A DNA stretch of 56,756 bases from Curtobacterium sp. MCBD17_013 (GCF_003234565.1 NZ_QKTU01000017.1:1-56756); one strand, 5' to 3'; shown: positions 35,600-45,700, counted from the stretch's first letter. Made by a program: numbers and translations. Notes: generated by a model from the letters alone, not told the origin.

Positions 35600-37356
35600 C
35601 GCAGCACCTGCCGGTCGAGGTCCTGGAGGAGCGGACGGTTGGCCGGCGCGTTCGACGCAACCAGCGAATGGTTGCTCGTGAGGGCACCGAGCTCTGCTTC
35701 GACCCTCGCCGCGAGCCCGGGTGTGCGATCCGCGGCGTCGTCAGCGGGGCTGCGGTAGTACGGACCGTGCTCGAACGCCGGCTCGTGCCGCGGGTTGACA
35801 CCCTGCCAGACGGCATCGAGCACGGGCGCCTGGAGCACCTGCAGGACGTCGTTGTACGAGTAGTCGAAGTACTCGGTGGCCGGATCCGCGCGCCAGTCCA
35901 ACGGCATCCCCGCGCCGGAGAGCGAGACGACGGCGTCGTACCGGCTTCCGGCGACCTCGGACGCGGCGACGTTCGCCAGGCCCCAACTGTGTCCGATCGC
36001 CGTCGACCGGGCAGCGGCGAGAACTGGATCGGACTCAACGCCGCGGGTGAACGACGCCAATTGTCGGCCACTGCGGAGCGCGAAGGCCGTGTCGTTGGCC
36101 TCGATCACGAAGCCCTTCGCGGTCGTTGTCCCGTCCGGCTCCACGACTCCGGGGAATCGGCCGTCCTTGTACACGAACACGACCGCGCCCTCCTGGTGTC
36201 GCCTCGACAGGTACGCGGGCACCTGCCGCACTCCCCCGCCGTACATGGCGTCGAGGTTGGTGAAGGTCCCGGGCACGTAGGTGATCACGTGCCTCGTCGC
36301 CGGGCTCGGCGTCCCGAGGACCTCGATGATTCGGCTGTGGTCGATGTCCAGCAGGTACGTCCGTCGGCGTCCGGCCACGACGAGTGCCAGGTACGCGCGT
36401 TCCGCGTCGAGCTGGGCGATGCGCTGTCGGAGGCCCCCCTCGCCGCGGCGGCCACGCGCGACGAGGGCGGCACGCTCATGGTCCAACCGACGGATGCGGC
36501 GCACCGCCACGTGCCGGTTCGCGGCGACGCGCGCCTCTACCGGGACCCCGTCGAGCGACCCGAAGAACGACGGCAGTGCTGCGAGCAGCGCCGACTGGAC
36601 GGCCGTGGTGCCATCACTGGCGCCCATGCTGTCCCAGCGGTGCCTGACCGCGTCGGCGCTGCCGGAGAAGGCAGCCCGCACGAGCGCACGGTGCGCGTCT
36701 GCGTAGGACCTCACCTGCTCAGGCGTCATCGCGGCGAGCAAGGCGACGAGGTCCGTGGCCGATGCCGCCACGCCTGCGCGCCGGAGCACCGCGTTCGCAT
36801 CGTCGGCGTCGTGCAGCGCCTCGACGAAGGCGCCGTCGAGGCGACGTCTCCGGACGCGGAGGTCCTCAAGCGCCGATTCCACGTCTGCGCGCTCCCGTTC
36901 GGCGAGCGCCGCCGTGTCCTCGGCACGAGCGCGCTGCTGACGGAGGCCCGCGAGGTCCCCGGGTTCACCCGCACCGAGTGCCGTGACGCGGTGGAACTGG
37001 TCGTCGAGATCCAGGAGCCATGTCCGCTCGGACCCGATGGTCGCCTCGGCCTCGGCGAGCTGACGGAGGGCTTCGCGCTGTTCCTCCTGGATCTCAGCGA
37101 CGCCGTCCGCGTACCGGGCGAGCGCCGTTTCGTGGAACTGGAGACCGGCCTCCAGGACGAGCGCCGAGGCCAGGACGGACGGCACGGTCGCGGCGAAGGC
37201 GTCCGCGGCCGACCCCGCCCATGCGGTGTGGTCGAACTCGGTTGCCGAGCGGACGGCGCGGACCGCAGCCGAGGTGGCACGCAGGACCGCATCACGGTTG
37301 CGCGCCAACGATCGGAGCTGACCTGGGTCTCCCGCGCCCGGGTCGTCGTCGGTCAT
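35596..37356 (-). CDS. Large DUF1023-type alpha/beta hydrolase with coiled-coil N-terminus
   Basis: The 586-residue protein has a helical N-terminal half (about 1-330). The first ~70 residues resemble a WXG100/ESX helical hairpin (TAWAGSAADAFAAT), followed by a charged coiled coil. The C-terminal half is an alpha/beta hydrolase of DUF1023 type with a nucleophile S457 in AIGHSWGLAN and YVPGTFTNLDAMYGGG upstream. No signal peptide is seen. ATG 37356 overlaps the stop of the upstream small gene by 4 nt; it in turn overlaps the lipoprotein start. This suggests a secreted or membrane-associated module, but no T7SS export gene is nearby. Confidence 0.75.
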   Translation of the reverse strand: MTDDDPGAGDPGQLRSLARNRDAVLRATSAAVRAVRSATEFDHTAWAGSAADAFAATVPSVLASALVLEAGLQFHETALARYADGVAEIQEEQREALRQLAEAEATIGSERTWLLDLDDQFHRVTALGAGEPGDLAGLRQQRARAEDTAALAERERADVESALEDLRVRRRRLDGAFVEALHDADDANAVLRRAGVAASATDLVALLAAMTPEQVRSYADAHRALVRAAFSGSADAVRHRWDSMGASDGTTAVQSALLAALPSFFGSLDGVPVEARVAANRHVAVRRIRRLDHERAALVARGRRGEGGLRQRIAQLDAERAYLALVVAGRRRTYLLDIDHSRIIEVLGTPSPATRHVITYVPGTFTNLDAMYGGGVRQVPAYLSRRHQEGAVVFVYKDGRFPGVVEPDGTTTAKGFVIEANDTAFALRSGRQLASFTRGVESDPVLAAARSTAIGHSWGLANVAASEVAGSRYDAVVSLSGAGMPLDWRADPATEYFDYSYNDVLQVLQAPVLDAVWQGVNPRHEPAFEHGPYYRSPADDAADRTPGLAARVEAELGALTSNHSLVASNAPANRPLLQDLDRQVLR

Positions 37357-37646
37357 CGCGCCGCGACGGCCAACAGCCCGTCGCATTCCGCCATCCGGTC
37401 AGCGGTGGTCCGCGCGAAGGCACCGAGGTGGTGGAGGTCGTCGGCACACGCGCGGGATCGCGCCACCTGTCGAGCGACCACGTCGTCGAGTTCCGCGACC
37501 ACGTCGACTCGCCCGACCGCGTCGTCGTGCGGGCCGAGCATGCGCGGGTCGATCAGCACGCGGTCCGCGGCCTCGTCCAGCGTGCGTGCGAGCGCCTCCA
37601 GTTCCGCGCGGCTGATGCGGAGTTCGTCCGTCGTCGATCCCGTCAT
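37353..37646 (-). CDS. Small helical protein, WXG100-size
   Basis: The 97-residue protein is mostly alpha-helical with two long helices (ISRAELEALARTLDEAADRV and a second from VDVVAELDDV to the end). The size and the helix-turn-helix hairpin resemble WXG100/ESX proteins, but no WXG motif is present. ATG 37646 was chosen because a longer frame only runs through the leader hairpin. It is the first gene of the three-gene operon. Confidence 0.65.
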   Translation of the reverse strand: MTGSTTDELRISRAELEALARTLDEAADRVLIDPRMLGPHDDAVGRVDVVAELDDVVARQVARSRACADDLHHLGAFARTTADRMAECDGLLAVAAR

Positions 37647-37678
37647 GGTCCCCCCTCGTCCCGTCGCCCACGTCTGCT

Positions 37679-37711
37679 GTGCTGCCGGGCCGGTGACAGA
37701 CCCGGCAGCAC
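37679..37711 (-). other. Leader hairpin of the three-gene operon
   Basis: GTGCTGCCGGG (37679-37689) pairs perfectly with CCCGGCAGCAC (37701-37711), an 11-bp stem with an 11-nt loop, 33 nt upstream of the first start. It could be an operator or an RNA control element. Confidence 0.55.
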
Positions 37712-37820
37712 CCGCGGGGCCCCCGTCCCGCTCCCTCAGGCTAGCCGACCGATCGACTGATATTTGACCAACGGCTGCGAGGAGATCGAGCAGGCGGGGC
37801 AGCCGAGGACGCCCGCGGGC

Positions 37821-37865
37821 ATCGAGGAGGGGGTGCCGTCGTGACGACGGCACCCCCTCCTCGAT
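37821..37865 (-). terminator. Terminator of the der operon
   Basis: The 21-bp perfect stem (37821-37841 with 37845-37865) has a TGA loop. It starts 10 nt after the der stop and ends the leftward housekeeping block. Confidence 0.9.
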
Positions 37866-37874
37866 GTTCCGGAC

Positions 37875-39422
37875 CTACGGCCGCTTCCGCCGCTCGCGCA
37901 CGCGCATGTTGACCGTGATCGGGGTCCCCTCGAAGCCCCAGACCTCACGGAGGCGTCGGGTGATGAAGCGCCGGTACTGCGGGTCCAGGAACCCGGTGGT
38001 GAACAGGACGAATGTCGGGGGTCGCGAGGACGCTTGCGTCCCGAACAGGATCCGCGGCTGCTTGCCGCCGCGGACGGGGTGGGGGTGTTCTTGGACGAGT
38101 TCCGCGATGAAGGCGTTGACCTTCCCGGTGGGGATGCGCGTGTCCCACGAGTCGAGCGCGACCGTCAGCGCGGGCACCAGCTTCTCGAGGTGCCGACCGG
38201 TCCGAGCCGAGATGTTGACGCGCGGCGCCCAGGCCACGTGTGCCAGGTCCTGCTCGATCTCACGCTCCAGGTACCGCCGGCGGTCGTCATCGAGCAGGTC
38301 CCACTTGTTGAACGCGAGCACGAGCGCGCGGCCGGACTCGAGGACGAGGTCGATGATCCGCAGGTCCTGCACCGAGATCGGCTCGGTCACGTCGAGGATG
38401 ACGACCGCGACCTCGGCCTTCTCGAGCGCCGCCGTGGTGCGGAGCGACGCGTAGAAGTCGGCGCCCTGCTGCATGTGCACCCGCTTGCGGATGCCGGCCG
38501 TGTCGACGAAGCGCCAGACCCGGCCGCCCAGCTCGATCTGCTCGTCGACGGGATCGCGCGTCGTCCCGGCGAGGTCGTTCACCACCACCCGTTCCTCGCC
38601 CGCGGCCTTGTTGAGCAGCGAGCTCTTGCCGACGTTCGGTCGGCCGAGGATCGCGACGCGACGGGGGCCGCCCACCTCTTGCTTGGCGACCGCGGAGGTG
38701 TCGGGCAGCGTCGTCACGACGAGGTCCAGCAGGTCGGCGACGCCGCGACCGTGCAGGGCCGACACCGGGTGCGGTTCGCCGAGGCCCAGGTTCCACAGCT
38801 CGTGGACGTCGAGCTCGCGGCGCTCGTCGTCGACCTTGTTCGCGGCGACGATGACCGGCCTGTCGGTTCCCCGGAGCATCCGCACGACGTGCTCGTCCGT
38901 CGCGGTCGCGCCGACGGTGGCGTCCACGACGAACAGGACCGCGTCCGCCAGGTCCACGGCGACCTCGGCCTGCGCCGCCACGGACGCGTTGATGCCCGTG
39001 GCGTCGGGCTCCCACCCGCCGGTGTCGACGAGCGTGAAGCGCTTGCCGTTCCATTCCGCCTTGTAGGAGACCCGGTCGCGCGTCACACCCGGGACGTCCT
39101 GGACGACTGCTTCGCGGCGGCCGAGGATCCGGTTGACCAGCGCCGACTTGCCGACGTTCGGACGTCCCACGATCGCGAGCACCGGCAGGGCCGGCAGATA
39201 GGTCTGGCCGTCCTCACCGAGTTCGGCGCCGTCGAGGAGCTCGATGTCCTCCTCGTCGAGGTCGTAGTCCTCGAGTCCAGCCCGGAGCGCGTTGGCCCGC
39301 TGTTCCGCGTCGGCGTCGTCGAGCTGGTCGAGCCGCTCGCCGAGCGCGCGGTCGTACTCGGGGAACGAGTCCCCGCCGGAGGAGTCGGCGACGTCGTCGC
39401 TCAGGTCGTCGAGATGCGCCAT
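37875..39422 (-). CDS. der: Ribosome-associated GTPase Der (EngA)
   Basis: The 515-residue protein has two tandem GTPase domains: P-loops [12 protein letters not shown] (about 86) and [12 protein letters not shown]. The NKWD guanine specificity motif is in FNKWDL. The C-terminal KH-like domain ends with [19 protein letters not shown]. Der acts in 50S ribosome assembly. The N-terminal ~75 acidic residues are common in actinobacterial Der. ATG 39422 follows cmk by 3 nt. Confidence 0.96.
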   Translation of the reverse strand: MAHLDDLSDDVADSSGGDSFPEYDRALGERLDQLDDADAEQRANALRAGLEDYDLDEEDIELLDGAELGEDGQTYLPALPVLAIVGRPNVGKSALVNRILGRREAVVQDVPGVTRDRVSYKAEWNGKRFTLVDTGGWEPDATGINASVAAQAEVAVDLADAVLFVVDATVGATATDEHVVRMLRGTDRPVIVAANKVDDERRELDVHELWNLGLGEPHPVSALHGRGVADLLDLVVTTLPDTSAVAKQEVGGPRRVAILGRPNVGKSSLLNKAAGEERVVVNDLAGTTRDPVDEQIELGGRVWRFVDTAGIRKRVHMQQGADFYASLRTTAALEKAEVAVVILDVTEPISVQDLRIIDLVLESGRALVLAFNKWDLLDDDRRRYLEREIEQDLAHVAWAPRVNISARTGRHLEKLVPALTVALDSWDTRIPTGKVNAFIAELVQEHPHPVRGGKQPRILFGTQASSRPPTFVLFTTGFLDPQYRRFITRRLREVWGFEGTPITVNMRVRERRKRP

Positions 39423-39425
39423 GTG

Positions 39426-40394
39426 TCAGTCCTGTGGGGTGGTGGCCGCTCGGGCCAGATCGACCACCGCCTGCACGGTCTGGTCGAAGTCGAGATCGGT
39501 GGAGTCGACGGTGGTGACACCGTCCGCGGCGTTCATGAAGTCGACGACCCGAGCATCGGCCTGGTCACGTCGCGCCAGGGCACGGGCCGTCTCCTCGGGT
39601 GTCTGCGTCGTCACCTCAGCAGAACGTCGGGCCATTCTAACCGACTCGTCCGCCGTCAGCAGGATCCGCACCTCGGCGTCCGGCGCGACGACGGTCGTGA
39701 TGTCGCGCCCCTCGGTGATGATCCCCGGCGCGTCCGCACGGCGCATCACGTCGCGGAACAACTGCACGAGCTTGGCCCGGACGGCCGGGAGCTTGGCGAT
39801 GTGCGCCACCGCAGCGGTCACCTCGGGTGTCCGGATCGCCTCGGTGACGTCCGTGTCGCCCACGCGGACGAAGTAGTCGTCGGGGTCGGTGCCGATCTGG
39901 TAGCGGAACGTGTCCCAGGACGCCACGACGGCTGCCGGGTCGTCCAGGTCGACGCCGTACCGGAGCGCGTGCCACGCGAGCGCCCGGTAGGCGGCTCCCG
40001 TGTCCTGGTAGTCGAAGCCCAGCACCCGCGCCGCCGCCCGCGACACGCTCGACTTGCCGCTCCCCGCCGGACCGTCCACGGCGACCACGAACTTCGCGAC
40101 GTACGCGCCCTGCGGCAGACCCGCGGGCAGGGGGTCCCGCATCGAGCCCGGCTCGCCGGCCGGACCGTCCGGAGCGCCGCCGAGCACGTCACTGATCCCG
40201 CCACCGGGAGCACCGCCGCCCGGTGTCGCCGGACCGGGCGCACCACCCGGAGTCGGGAGGCCGGCGTCGGGCCCGTCCGGACCACCGGTCACGCCGCTGT
40301 CGCCGAGCGCCGTGTCGCCCATCGCCGCGATGCCCATCTCGTCGGTGCCCATTTCGTCGGTGCCGTTCATGCCCATGCCGCTGCGATCCTCCAT
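39426..40394 (-). CDS. cmk: Cytidylate kinase with an N-terminal low-complexity extension
   Basis: The kinase proper (about residue 100-320) has a P-loop GPAGSGKSS (108-116) and the segment [19 protein letters not shown], typical of CMP kinase. It phosphorylates CMP and dCMP. The first ~100 residues are Gly/Pro/Met/Asp-rich ([15 protein letters not shown], then [14 protein letters not shown]) and would be disordered. A shorter start at the internal Met before [11 protein letters not shown] would remove them. The annotated ATG lies inside the end of tyrA (28-nt overlap). Confidence 0.9.
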   Translation of the reverse strand: MEDRSGMGMNGTDEMGTDEMGIAAMGDTALGDSGVTGGPDGPDAGLPTPGGAPGPATPGGGAPGGGISDVLGGAPDGPAGEPGSMRDPLPAGLPQGAYVAKFVVAVDGPAGSGKSSVSRAAARVLGFDYQDTGAAYRALAWHALRYGVDLDDPAAVVASWDTFRYQIGTDPDDYFVRVGDTDVTEAIRTPEVTAAVAHIAKLPAVRAKLVQLFRDVMRRADAPGIITEGRDITTVVAPDAEVRILLTADESVRMARRSAEVTTQTPEETARALARRDQADARVVDFMNAADGVTTVDSTDLDFDQTVQAVVDLARAATTPQD

Positions 40395-41527
40395 CCACGG
40401 CGCTCGAGCTCGTCGAGCAGCCGCTGTTCTTCCTCCGGTACCACCGAGACCTCGACGATGCCGATGGGCGCTCCCGGCGAGTGCTCGAGGCGCAGGTCCT
40501 CGAGGTTGACGCCGATCTGCCCGATCTCGGTCAGCAGGCAGGCCAGTTGGCCGGGCTGGTCATCGATGAGCACGACGACCTGGCTGTACCGCCGGGTCGT
40601 GCCGTGTTTGCCGGGCAGCCGGGCGACGCCGAGGTTGCCGGCGGCCATCGCGCCCGCGATCGTCCTGGGGGCTCCCGGGGCGGCGGGCTCGGCGAGCGCG
40701 GCGATGACGGCGTCCAGTTCAGCGCGGAACGCCTCGAGCACCGGCCGGATCCGCGGCGCGTTCGCACCGAGGATCTGGACCCAGAGGCCGGGATCGCTCG
40801 CGGCCACCCGGGTGACGTCGCGAACGCCGCCACCCGCGAGACCGAGCGACGTGTCGGGGGCGTTGCGCAGCTGCGAGGCCATCAGCGTCGACACGAGTTG
40901 GGGCGCGTGGGACACCAGGGCGACGGCCTCGTCGTGGGTGTCGACGTCCATCTCGACGACGGTCGCGCCGAGGTCCAGCGCGAGGTCCTCGACGGCCACG
41001 GCACGCTGATGCGTGATGCCGTCGTGGCCCGCGATGACCCAGGGCCGTCCGATGAACAGGTCCGCGCGCGCGGCGATGGCGCCGCTGCGCTCGCGACCCG
41101 CCATCGGGTGCGATCCCACGTATCGGCTGACGTCCGCTCCGCGCTGTCGGAGCGCTGCCAGCGGACCCGCCTTGACGCTCGAGACGTCGGTGACGACCGC
41201 GTCCGGGTGTGCGTCCAACTCGCGTGCGACGACCGACGCGGTCACGTCCGGTGGCACCGCGACGACGACGAGGCCAGGGCGGTCACCGTCGGACGCGAGC
41301 CGACCGGCCCCGTAGTCCGCGGCGAGTGCGAGCGCTGCAGGCGAGGCGTCGTCGAGGACGACGTCCACGCCCTGTTGCCGGAGCGCGAGTCCGATCGAGG
41401 CGCCGAGGAGCCCGGTCCCGACGATCCGGACCTGTCCGCTGACCCGACGCTGGCCGGTGGACTCGGGCGCGGCGGTCGGGGCGGTGCGGGAGGGCCCGGA
41501 CGAGGCCGACGGATCCGTTCGGGTCAC
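40367..41527 (-). CDS. tyrA: Prephenate dehydrogenase
   Basis: The 386-residue protein has a Rossmann motif GTGLLG (37-42), the prephenate-binding [13 protein letters not shown] block, and a C-terminal ACT domain ([15 protein letters not shown]). It makes 4-hydroxyphenylpyruvate for tyrosine, and the ACT domain suggests feedback by tyrosine. GTG 41527 has GGAGAGG about 9 nt upstream. It is inserted between rluB and cmk; it is not in this place in M. tuberculosis. Confidence 0.9.
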   Translation of the reverse strand: MTRTDPSASSGPSRTAPTAAPESTGQRRVSGQVRIVGTGLLGASIGLALRQQGVDVVLDDASPAALALAADYGAGRLASDGDRPGLVVVAVPPDVTASVVARELDAHPDAVVTDVSSVKAGPLAALRQRGADVSRYVGSHPMAGRERSGAIAARADLFIGRPWVIAGHDGITHQRAVAVEDLALDLGATVVEMDVDTHDEAVALVSHAPQLVSTLMASQLRNAPDTSLGLAGGGVRDVTRVAASDPGLWVQILGANAPRIRPVLEAFRAELDAVIAALAEPAAPGAPRTIAGAMAAGNLGVARLPGKHGTTRRYSQVVVLIDDQPGQLACLLTEIGQIGVNLEDLRLEHSPGAPIGIVEVSVVPEEEQRLLDELERRGWRIAAAWA

Positions 41528-41650
41528 GGTCGTGTCCTCTCCATCACACGCAGGGGCCCGAGGACGACGGCGCTCGGGGCGCCCCGGTACCGCGGGCACC
41601 ACCCGAGCCTACCGATGCCCGACGCGACGGCTCGTCGTGGCCGCAGCGCG

Positions 41651-43306
41651 TCAGTCCTCCGGGTCCCGCTCCACGCGGTCCGATCCACGGTTCCGATGCC
41701 GTCGCGCGATGGTGAGCAGCGCTCCGAGCTCCTGCGCCGTCAACGCACGCTGCCGGCCCACGCCGAGCGTGCCGAGGTGGAGCGGCCCGAACGACCGACG
41801 CACGAGCTCCTCGACCGGGTGACCGACCGCGTCGAGCATGCGACGCACGATCCGGTTCCGTCCGGAGTGCAACGTGATCTCGACCAGGGAGGACCCGCGC
41901 GCGTTCTCGAGCAACCGCGCCTTGTCCGCCGCGATCGGACCGTCCTCGAGTTCGACACCGTCGATGAGGCGCTGGATCGTCGCGGGCGTGACGCCGCCCT
42001 CGACCTTCGCGATGTAGGTCTTGGTCACGCCGAACGACGGGTGGGCGAGGACGTGCGCGAGCGCACCGTCGTTCGTGAGGACCAGGAGGCCCGAGGTCTC
42101 GGCATCGAGCCGCCCGACGTTGAACAGTCGCTCGTCGTACCGGTCGGCGTACTGCGACAGGTCGGGCCGTCCGTGCTCGTCGTGCATGCTCGAGACGACG
42201 CCCGTCGGTTTGTTGAGCATCACGTATCGACGCGAGGTGTCCACCTGCACCGCGAGACCGTCGACGGCGATCTCGTCGTGCTCGGGGTCCACGCGTCGGC
42301 CGAGAGCGTCGACGACGTCGCCGTTGACCGTGACGCGTCCCTCGGCGATGAGGTTCTCGGCCACCCGCCGACTCGCGATCCCCGCTGCCGCGATCACCTT
42401 CTGCAGGCGCTCTCCCTGGGGCAGATCGCCGGCCGGGAGGCCCGCCCCATCCGGACCTCCACGCCCCGTTCCCGAGCCGGTCGCGTCGTCCCACTCGGGG
42501 ATGATGGGGCGCTCCGGCGTCCCCTCGAGCGGGAGCCCTCGTTCATCCACGGCACCGGGCCGGAGCGGGGTGGTGTCCGGCCGGGCGGCGGGAGTGCGGC
42601 GCCCCGGTCGTCCGTCGTCGTCACGGCGCTGGTTCCGCGGGTTCGCGGTGCCGCCGACGTACCGACGACCGTTGTGCCACACCCGCGAGTCCGCGGGGTC
42701 GGACCGCTGCGCGTCGCGTCGAGGGTCTTGCCCGCGGCCGGCCCGGGGGTCCCGCTCGCGGCCGCCCCGGTCGTCCTGTCGGCGATCGTCACGCCCGGCT
42801 CGCGGCCGGGAGTCGTCCCCGCCGTGTCGCCCGCCACGGAACCGCTCGTCGCGCGGAACACCCGAACGGTCGCTCTGGTCGTCCCGACGTCGCTCGGGGC
42901 CGCCCCCACGGCGACCCTCGCCGCGCGAACCGAAGCCTCCCGTCGGACGGTCGCGGGACGGACGCTGGCCGTTCGGCCGCTCACCGCGGGCGCTGTCGCC
43001 GCGACCACGGTCGCCGTACGGCCGACCGTCGTTCGGCCGCTCGCCACGGGCGCTGTCGCCGCGACCACGGTCGCCGTACGGCCGACCGTCGATCGGCCGG
43101 TCACCACGGGCGCCGTCACCGCGCCCACGGTCGCTGTACGGCCGGCCGCGATCGGGACGGCCGCGATCCGGACCGTCTCGATCCGGACGACCACGATCAG
43201 CGCCTCCGGCACCGGGACGAGCGCGGCCGTGCCCGTTCCGGTCCGGCCTCGATCGGTCGGACCGATCCCGCCCCCTCGGGTCCCGGTCGTCGTCATGCGC
43301 GGCCAT
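41651..43306 (-). CDS. rluB: RluB-like pseudouridine synthase with a long disordered N-terminus
   Basis: The 551-residue protein has an S4 RNA-binding domain (from about GERLQKVIAAAGIASRR, 300) and a pseudouridine synthase domain with catalytic D401 in GRLDAETSGLL. RluB modifies 23S rRNA. The first ~290 residues are Arg/Asp/Gly-rich and would be disordered, holding three near-identical 20-residue repeats (GRPYGDRGRGDSARGERPND). ATG 43306 overlaps the scpB end by 14 nt. The extension may help bind RNA, and its repeats could change in number. Confidence 0.9.
   Translation of the reverse strand: MAAHDDDRDPRGRDRSDRSRPDRNGHGRARPGAGGADRGRPDRDGPDRGRPDRGRPYSDRGRGDGARGDRPIDGRPYGDRGRGDSARGERPNDGRPYGDRGRGDSARGERPNGQRPSRDRPTGGFGSRGEGRRGGGPERRRDDQSDRSGVPRDERFRGGRHGGDDSRPRAGRDDRRQDDRGGRERDPRAGRGQDPRRDAQRSDPADSRVWHNGRRYVGGTANPRNQRRDDDGRPGRRTPAARPDTTPLRPGAVDERGLPLEGTPERPIIPEWDDATGSGTGRGGPDGAGLPAGDLPQGERLQKVIAAAGIASRRVAENLIAEGRVTVNGDVVDALGRRVDPEHDEIAVDGLAVQVDTSRRYVMLNKPTGVVSSMHDEHGRPDLSQYADRYDERLFNVGRLDAETSGLLVLTNDGALAHVLAHPSFGVTKTYIAKVEGGVTPATIQRLIDGVELEDGPIAADKARLLENARGSSLVEITLHSGRNRIVRRMLDAVGHPVEELVRRSFGPLHLGTLGVGRQRALTAQELGALLTIARRHRNRGSDRVERDPED
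42971..43150. repeat. Three 60-bp in-frame repeats inside rluB
   Basis: Three copies (42971-43030, 43031-43090, 43091-43150) encode GRPYGDRGRGDSARGERPND-type units. The first two are nearly identical, the third has diverged. Each is 60 bp, so gain or loss keeps the frame. Confidence 0.9.
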
Positions 43307-44009
43307 CGGCGAATCCTTCCGTGCCGTCCTCGAGGAGCGGCGAGATGAGCGGCAGCTCCTCGAGCGTGTTGATCCCGAGCTGGGTGAGCAGCAGGTCCGT
43401 GGTCACGTAGTTGATCGCGCCGGTCTCGCTGTCGGTGAAGGACTCCGCGATGAGTCCGCGAGCCACGAGGGTCCGAACGACACCGTCCACGTTCACGGCG
43501 CGGATCGACGCGATCTGAGCACGTGTGATCGGTTGCTTGTAGGCAACGACCGCCAGGGTCTCCAGCGCTGCTTGCGAGAGACGGGCGGGACGTTCGGCGT
43601 GCACGAACTGCTCCACCACCGGGTCGAGTTCGGACCGGACGTAGAAGCGCCAACCGCCGCCGACCTCACGGAGTTCGAACCCGCGGCGGACCCCGCCGTC
43701 CGCCCCGTCGAAGTCATGGACGAGGCGCTCGATGGCCTGCCGGACCGCGGGCACGGGCGCGCCGACCGCGGTCGCGAGCGCGATCGGGGTCTGGGGTTCG
43801 TCCGCGATCATCAGGATCGCCTCGATCTGACGGTCGATCGGCACGTCGAGGCCTGCCGCGCCACTCCGAGCATCGTCGGCGCCGTTCGCGGCGTCCACTG
43901 CCTCGCCGTCACGAAGCTCCTGCTCGGCGAAGCGGGCCTCGGCGATCTCGTCGGCGCCGCCGGGCTCGTCGGAGCCGCCGGCACGACCGCCGCTGCTGTC
44001 ATCCGTCAT
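43293..44009 (-). CDS. scpB: SMC complex subunit ScpB
   Basis: The 238-residue kleisin partner has two winged-helix domains. The first is at about 58-130 (IDRQIEAILMIADEPQTPIA), the second at about 140-215 (LSQAALETLAVVAYKQPITR, VDGVVRTLVARGLI). It forms the SMC-ScpAB condensin with ScpA for chromosome segregation. The first ~55 residues are acidic and loose. The start overlaps the scpA end by 11 nt. Confidence 0.93.
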   Translation of the reverse strand: MTDDSSGGRAGGSDEPGGADEIAEARFAEQELRDGEAVDAANGADDARSGAAGLDVPIDRQIEAILMIADEPQTPIALATAVGAPVPAVRQAIERLVHDFDGADGGVRRGFELREVGGGWRFYVRSELDPVVEQFVHAERPARLSQAALETLAVVAYKQPITRAQIASIRAVNVDGVVRTLVARGLIAESFTDSETGAINYVTTDLLLTQLGINTLEELPLISPLLEDGTEGFADGRA

Positions 44010-44853
44010 AGTCGGCTCCCAAGTTGGCGAGGCTCTCGTCGGACCAGTGGTCCGCGGTCCAGCGGATGGTGAGCTCCCCGAGGGGCTCGAGCTGTTCGAA
44101 CACGATGGAGGCGTTCCGGTACAACTCGAGGATCGCCAGGAAGCGAGCCACCACGATACCCGTCTCGGTCACGCCGGCGATCAGTTGCCGGAACGTCACC
44201 TCGCCGCCGTTGCGGAGCATCGACACGACGATCGCGGCCTGCTCGCGGATGCTGACGAGCGGCGCGTGGAGGTGGTCGAGCCCCACCGTCGGGATCTCCC
44301 GCGGGGCGAGTGCGACGGCCGCGAGCGCCGCGAAGTCCTGTACGGAAAGTGTCCAGACGAGCTCCGGGGTCCGAGCCCGGAACCGCTCCTCCAGCCGCAC
44401 GGACCGGACGTGCCGGCGCACCTCGGTGTCCCACTGCGCCCCGAACCAGTGCGCGGCCTGCTTGAACGCCCGGTACTGCAGCAGCCGCGCGAACAGCAGG
44501 TCGCGTGCTTCGAGCAGGGCGACGTCCTCGGCGTCGACGAGTTCGCCCTGTGGCAGCAGCCCCGCGATCTTCAGGTCGAGCAGGGTGGCGGCGACGACCA
44601 GGAACTCGCTCGCCTCGTCGAGCTCCTCAGCGCTCTCGGCCGCCCGCACGTATGCGATGAACTCGGTGGTCACGGCGCTGAGCGCGACCTCGGTGATGTC
44701 GAGTTCACGCTTGGTGATGAGCGACAGGAGCAGGTCGAACGGCCCGTCGAAGTTCGCCAGCGTCACCCGGAACCCCGGGCGCCCGTCGGTCTCGGTGGCC
44801 GACGCGGTCAGGGCCTCCGGTGCCGTCCGCGTCGGGTCAGGCGACGGCGCCAC
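43999..44853 (-). CDS. scpA: SMC complex kleisin ScpA
   Basis: The 284-residue kleisin has the N-terminal SMC-binding part (VTLANFDGPFDLLLSLITKR at about 30, then LVVAATLLDLKIAGLLP) and a C-terminal winged helix. It links SMC heads in the condensin complex. The GTG start at 44853 overlaps the parA end by 17 nt. Confidence 0.94.
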   Translation of the reverse strand: MAPSPDPTRTAPEALTASATETDGRPGFRVTLANFDGPFDLLLSLITKRELDITEVALSAVTTEFIAYVRAAESAEELDEASEFLVVAATLLDLKIAGLLPQGELVDAEDVALLEARDLLFARLLQYRAFKQAAHWFGAQWDTEVRRHVRSVRLEERFRARTPELVWTLSVQDFAALAAVALAPREIPTVGLDHLHAPLVSIREQAAIVVSMLRNGGEVTFRQLIAGVTETGIVVARFLAILELYRNASIVFEQLEPLGELTIRWTADHWSDESLANLGADYDG

Positions 44854-45700
44854 GGAAGACGAGTTCCCGCGCGAGCGCCCGGTACGCAGCCGCTGCGGGG
44901 TGGTCGGGCGCGGTCTGGGTGATCGGTCGCGCGGAGACCGTGGCGTCGGGGAACTTCACGGTGCGCCCGATGACGGTCTCGAACACCTTGTCGCCGAACG
45001 CGTCGACGACCCGCTCCATGACCTCGCGCGAGTGCAGCGTCCGGGAGTCGTACATGGTGGCGAGGATGCCGTCGAGCATGAGCGCCGGGTTGAGCCGGTC
45101 GCGCACCTTGTCGATGGTCTCGATGAGCAGCGCCACCCCGCGCAGCGCGAAGAACTCGCATTCGAGTGGGATGAGCACGCCGTGCGCGGCCGTGAGGGCG
45201 TTGACGGTGAGCAGTCCGAGCGAGGGCTGGCAGTCGACGAGGATGACGTCGTAGTCGCGCGAGACCTTCCGCAGGACCCCGGCGAGGATCTGCTCGCGAG
45301 CGACTTCGCTGACCAGGTGGACCTCGGCTGCGGACAGGTCGATGTTCGCGGGGATGACGTCGAGCCCGGGCGTCCCCGTGCCCTGGATGATCGTGTTGGG
45401 GTCCTTCACCGTGCCGATGAGCAGGTCGTAGACGGTGGGGACGTCGTGCGTGCGGACACCGAGTCCCGCCGACAGCGCACCCTGCGGATCGAAGTCGACG
45501 GCGAGCACGCGGCGTCCGTACTCGGCGAGCGCTGCGCCGAGGTTGATCGAGGTCGTCGTCTTGCCGACGCCGCCCTTCTGGTTGCACAGGGTGATGATGC
45601 GGGCGGGCCCGTGGCCGTCGAGTTCTTCGGGCACGGGGAACGTCCGAACGGGTCGCCCGGTCGGACCGATCGCGGGCTGGGTCGTCGGGTTCGTGGGCAC
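44837..45700 (-). CDS. ParA/Soj-family ATPase (orphan)
   Basis: The 287-residue ATPase has a deviant Walker A KGGVGKTTT (42-50) and the VDCQPSLGLLT Walker B region. It is of the Soj type but has no ParB gene next to it; orphan ParA genes at this place are conserved in actinobacteria. GTG 45700 fits the domain start; no strong ribosome site is present. A role in chromosome or cell-pole organisation is possible. The end overlaps scpA. Confidence 0.85.
   Translation of the reverse strand: MPTNPTTQPAIGPTGRPVRTFPVPEELDGHGPARIITLCNQKGGVGKTTTSINLGAALAEYGRRVLAVDFDPQGALSAGLGVRTHDVPTVYDLLIGTVKDPNTIIQGTGTPGLDVIPANIDLSAAEVHLVSEVAREQILAGVLRKVSRDYDVILVDCQPSLGLLTVNALTAAHGVLIPLECEFFALRGVALLIETIDKVRDRLNPALMLDGILATMYDSRTLHSREVMERVVDAFGDKVFETVIGRTVKFPDATVSARPITQTAPDHPAAAAYRALARELVFRGAVA

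Noticed and set aside
37353..37356. Evidence for a type VII secretion system
   Set aside because: The small protein lacks a WXG motif and no EccC-type ATPase or other export genes are nearby; only a resemblance is claimed.
40223..43348. A 1041-codon open frame on the plus strand opposite cmk, tyrA and rluB
   Set aside because: It is antisense to three well-recognised genes, has the low-complexity residue pattern of high-GC shadow frames, and has no domain.
44837..45700. ParA as a sign of plasmid origin
   Set aside because: The neighbours scpA, scpB and xerD are chromosomal, and orphan ParA genes occur here in other actinobacteria.
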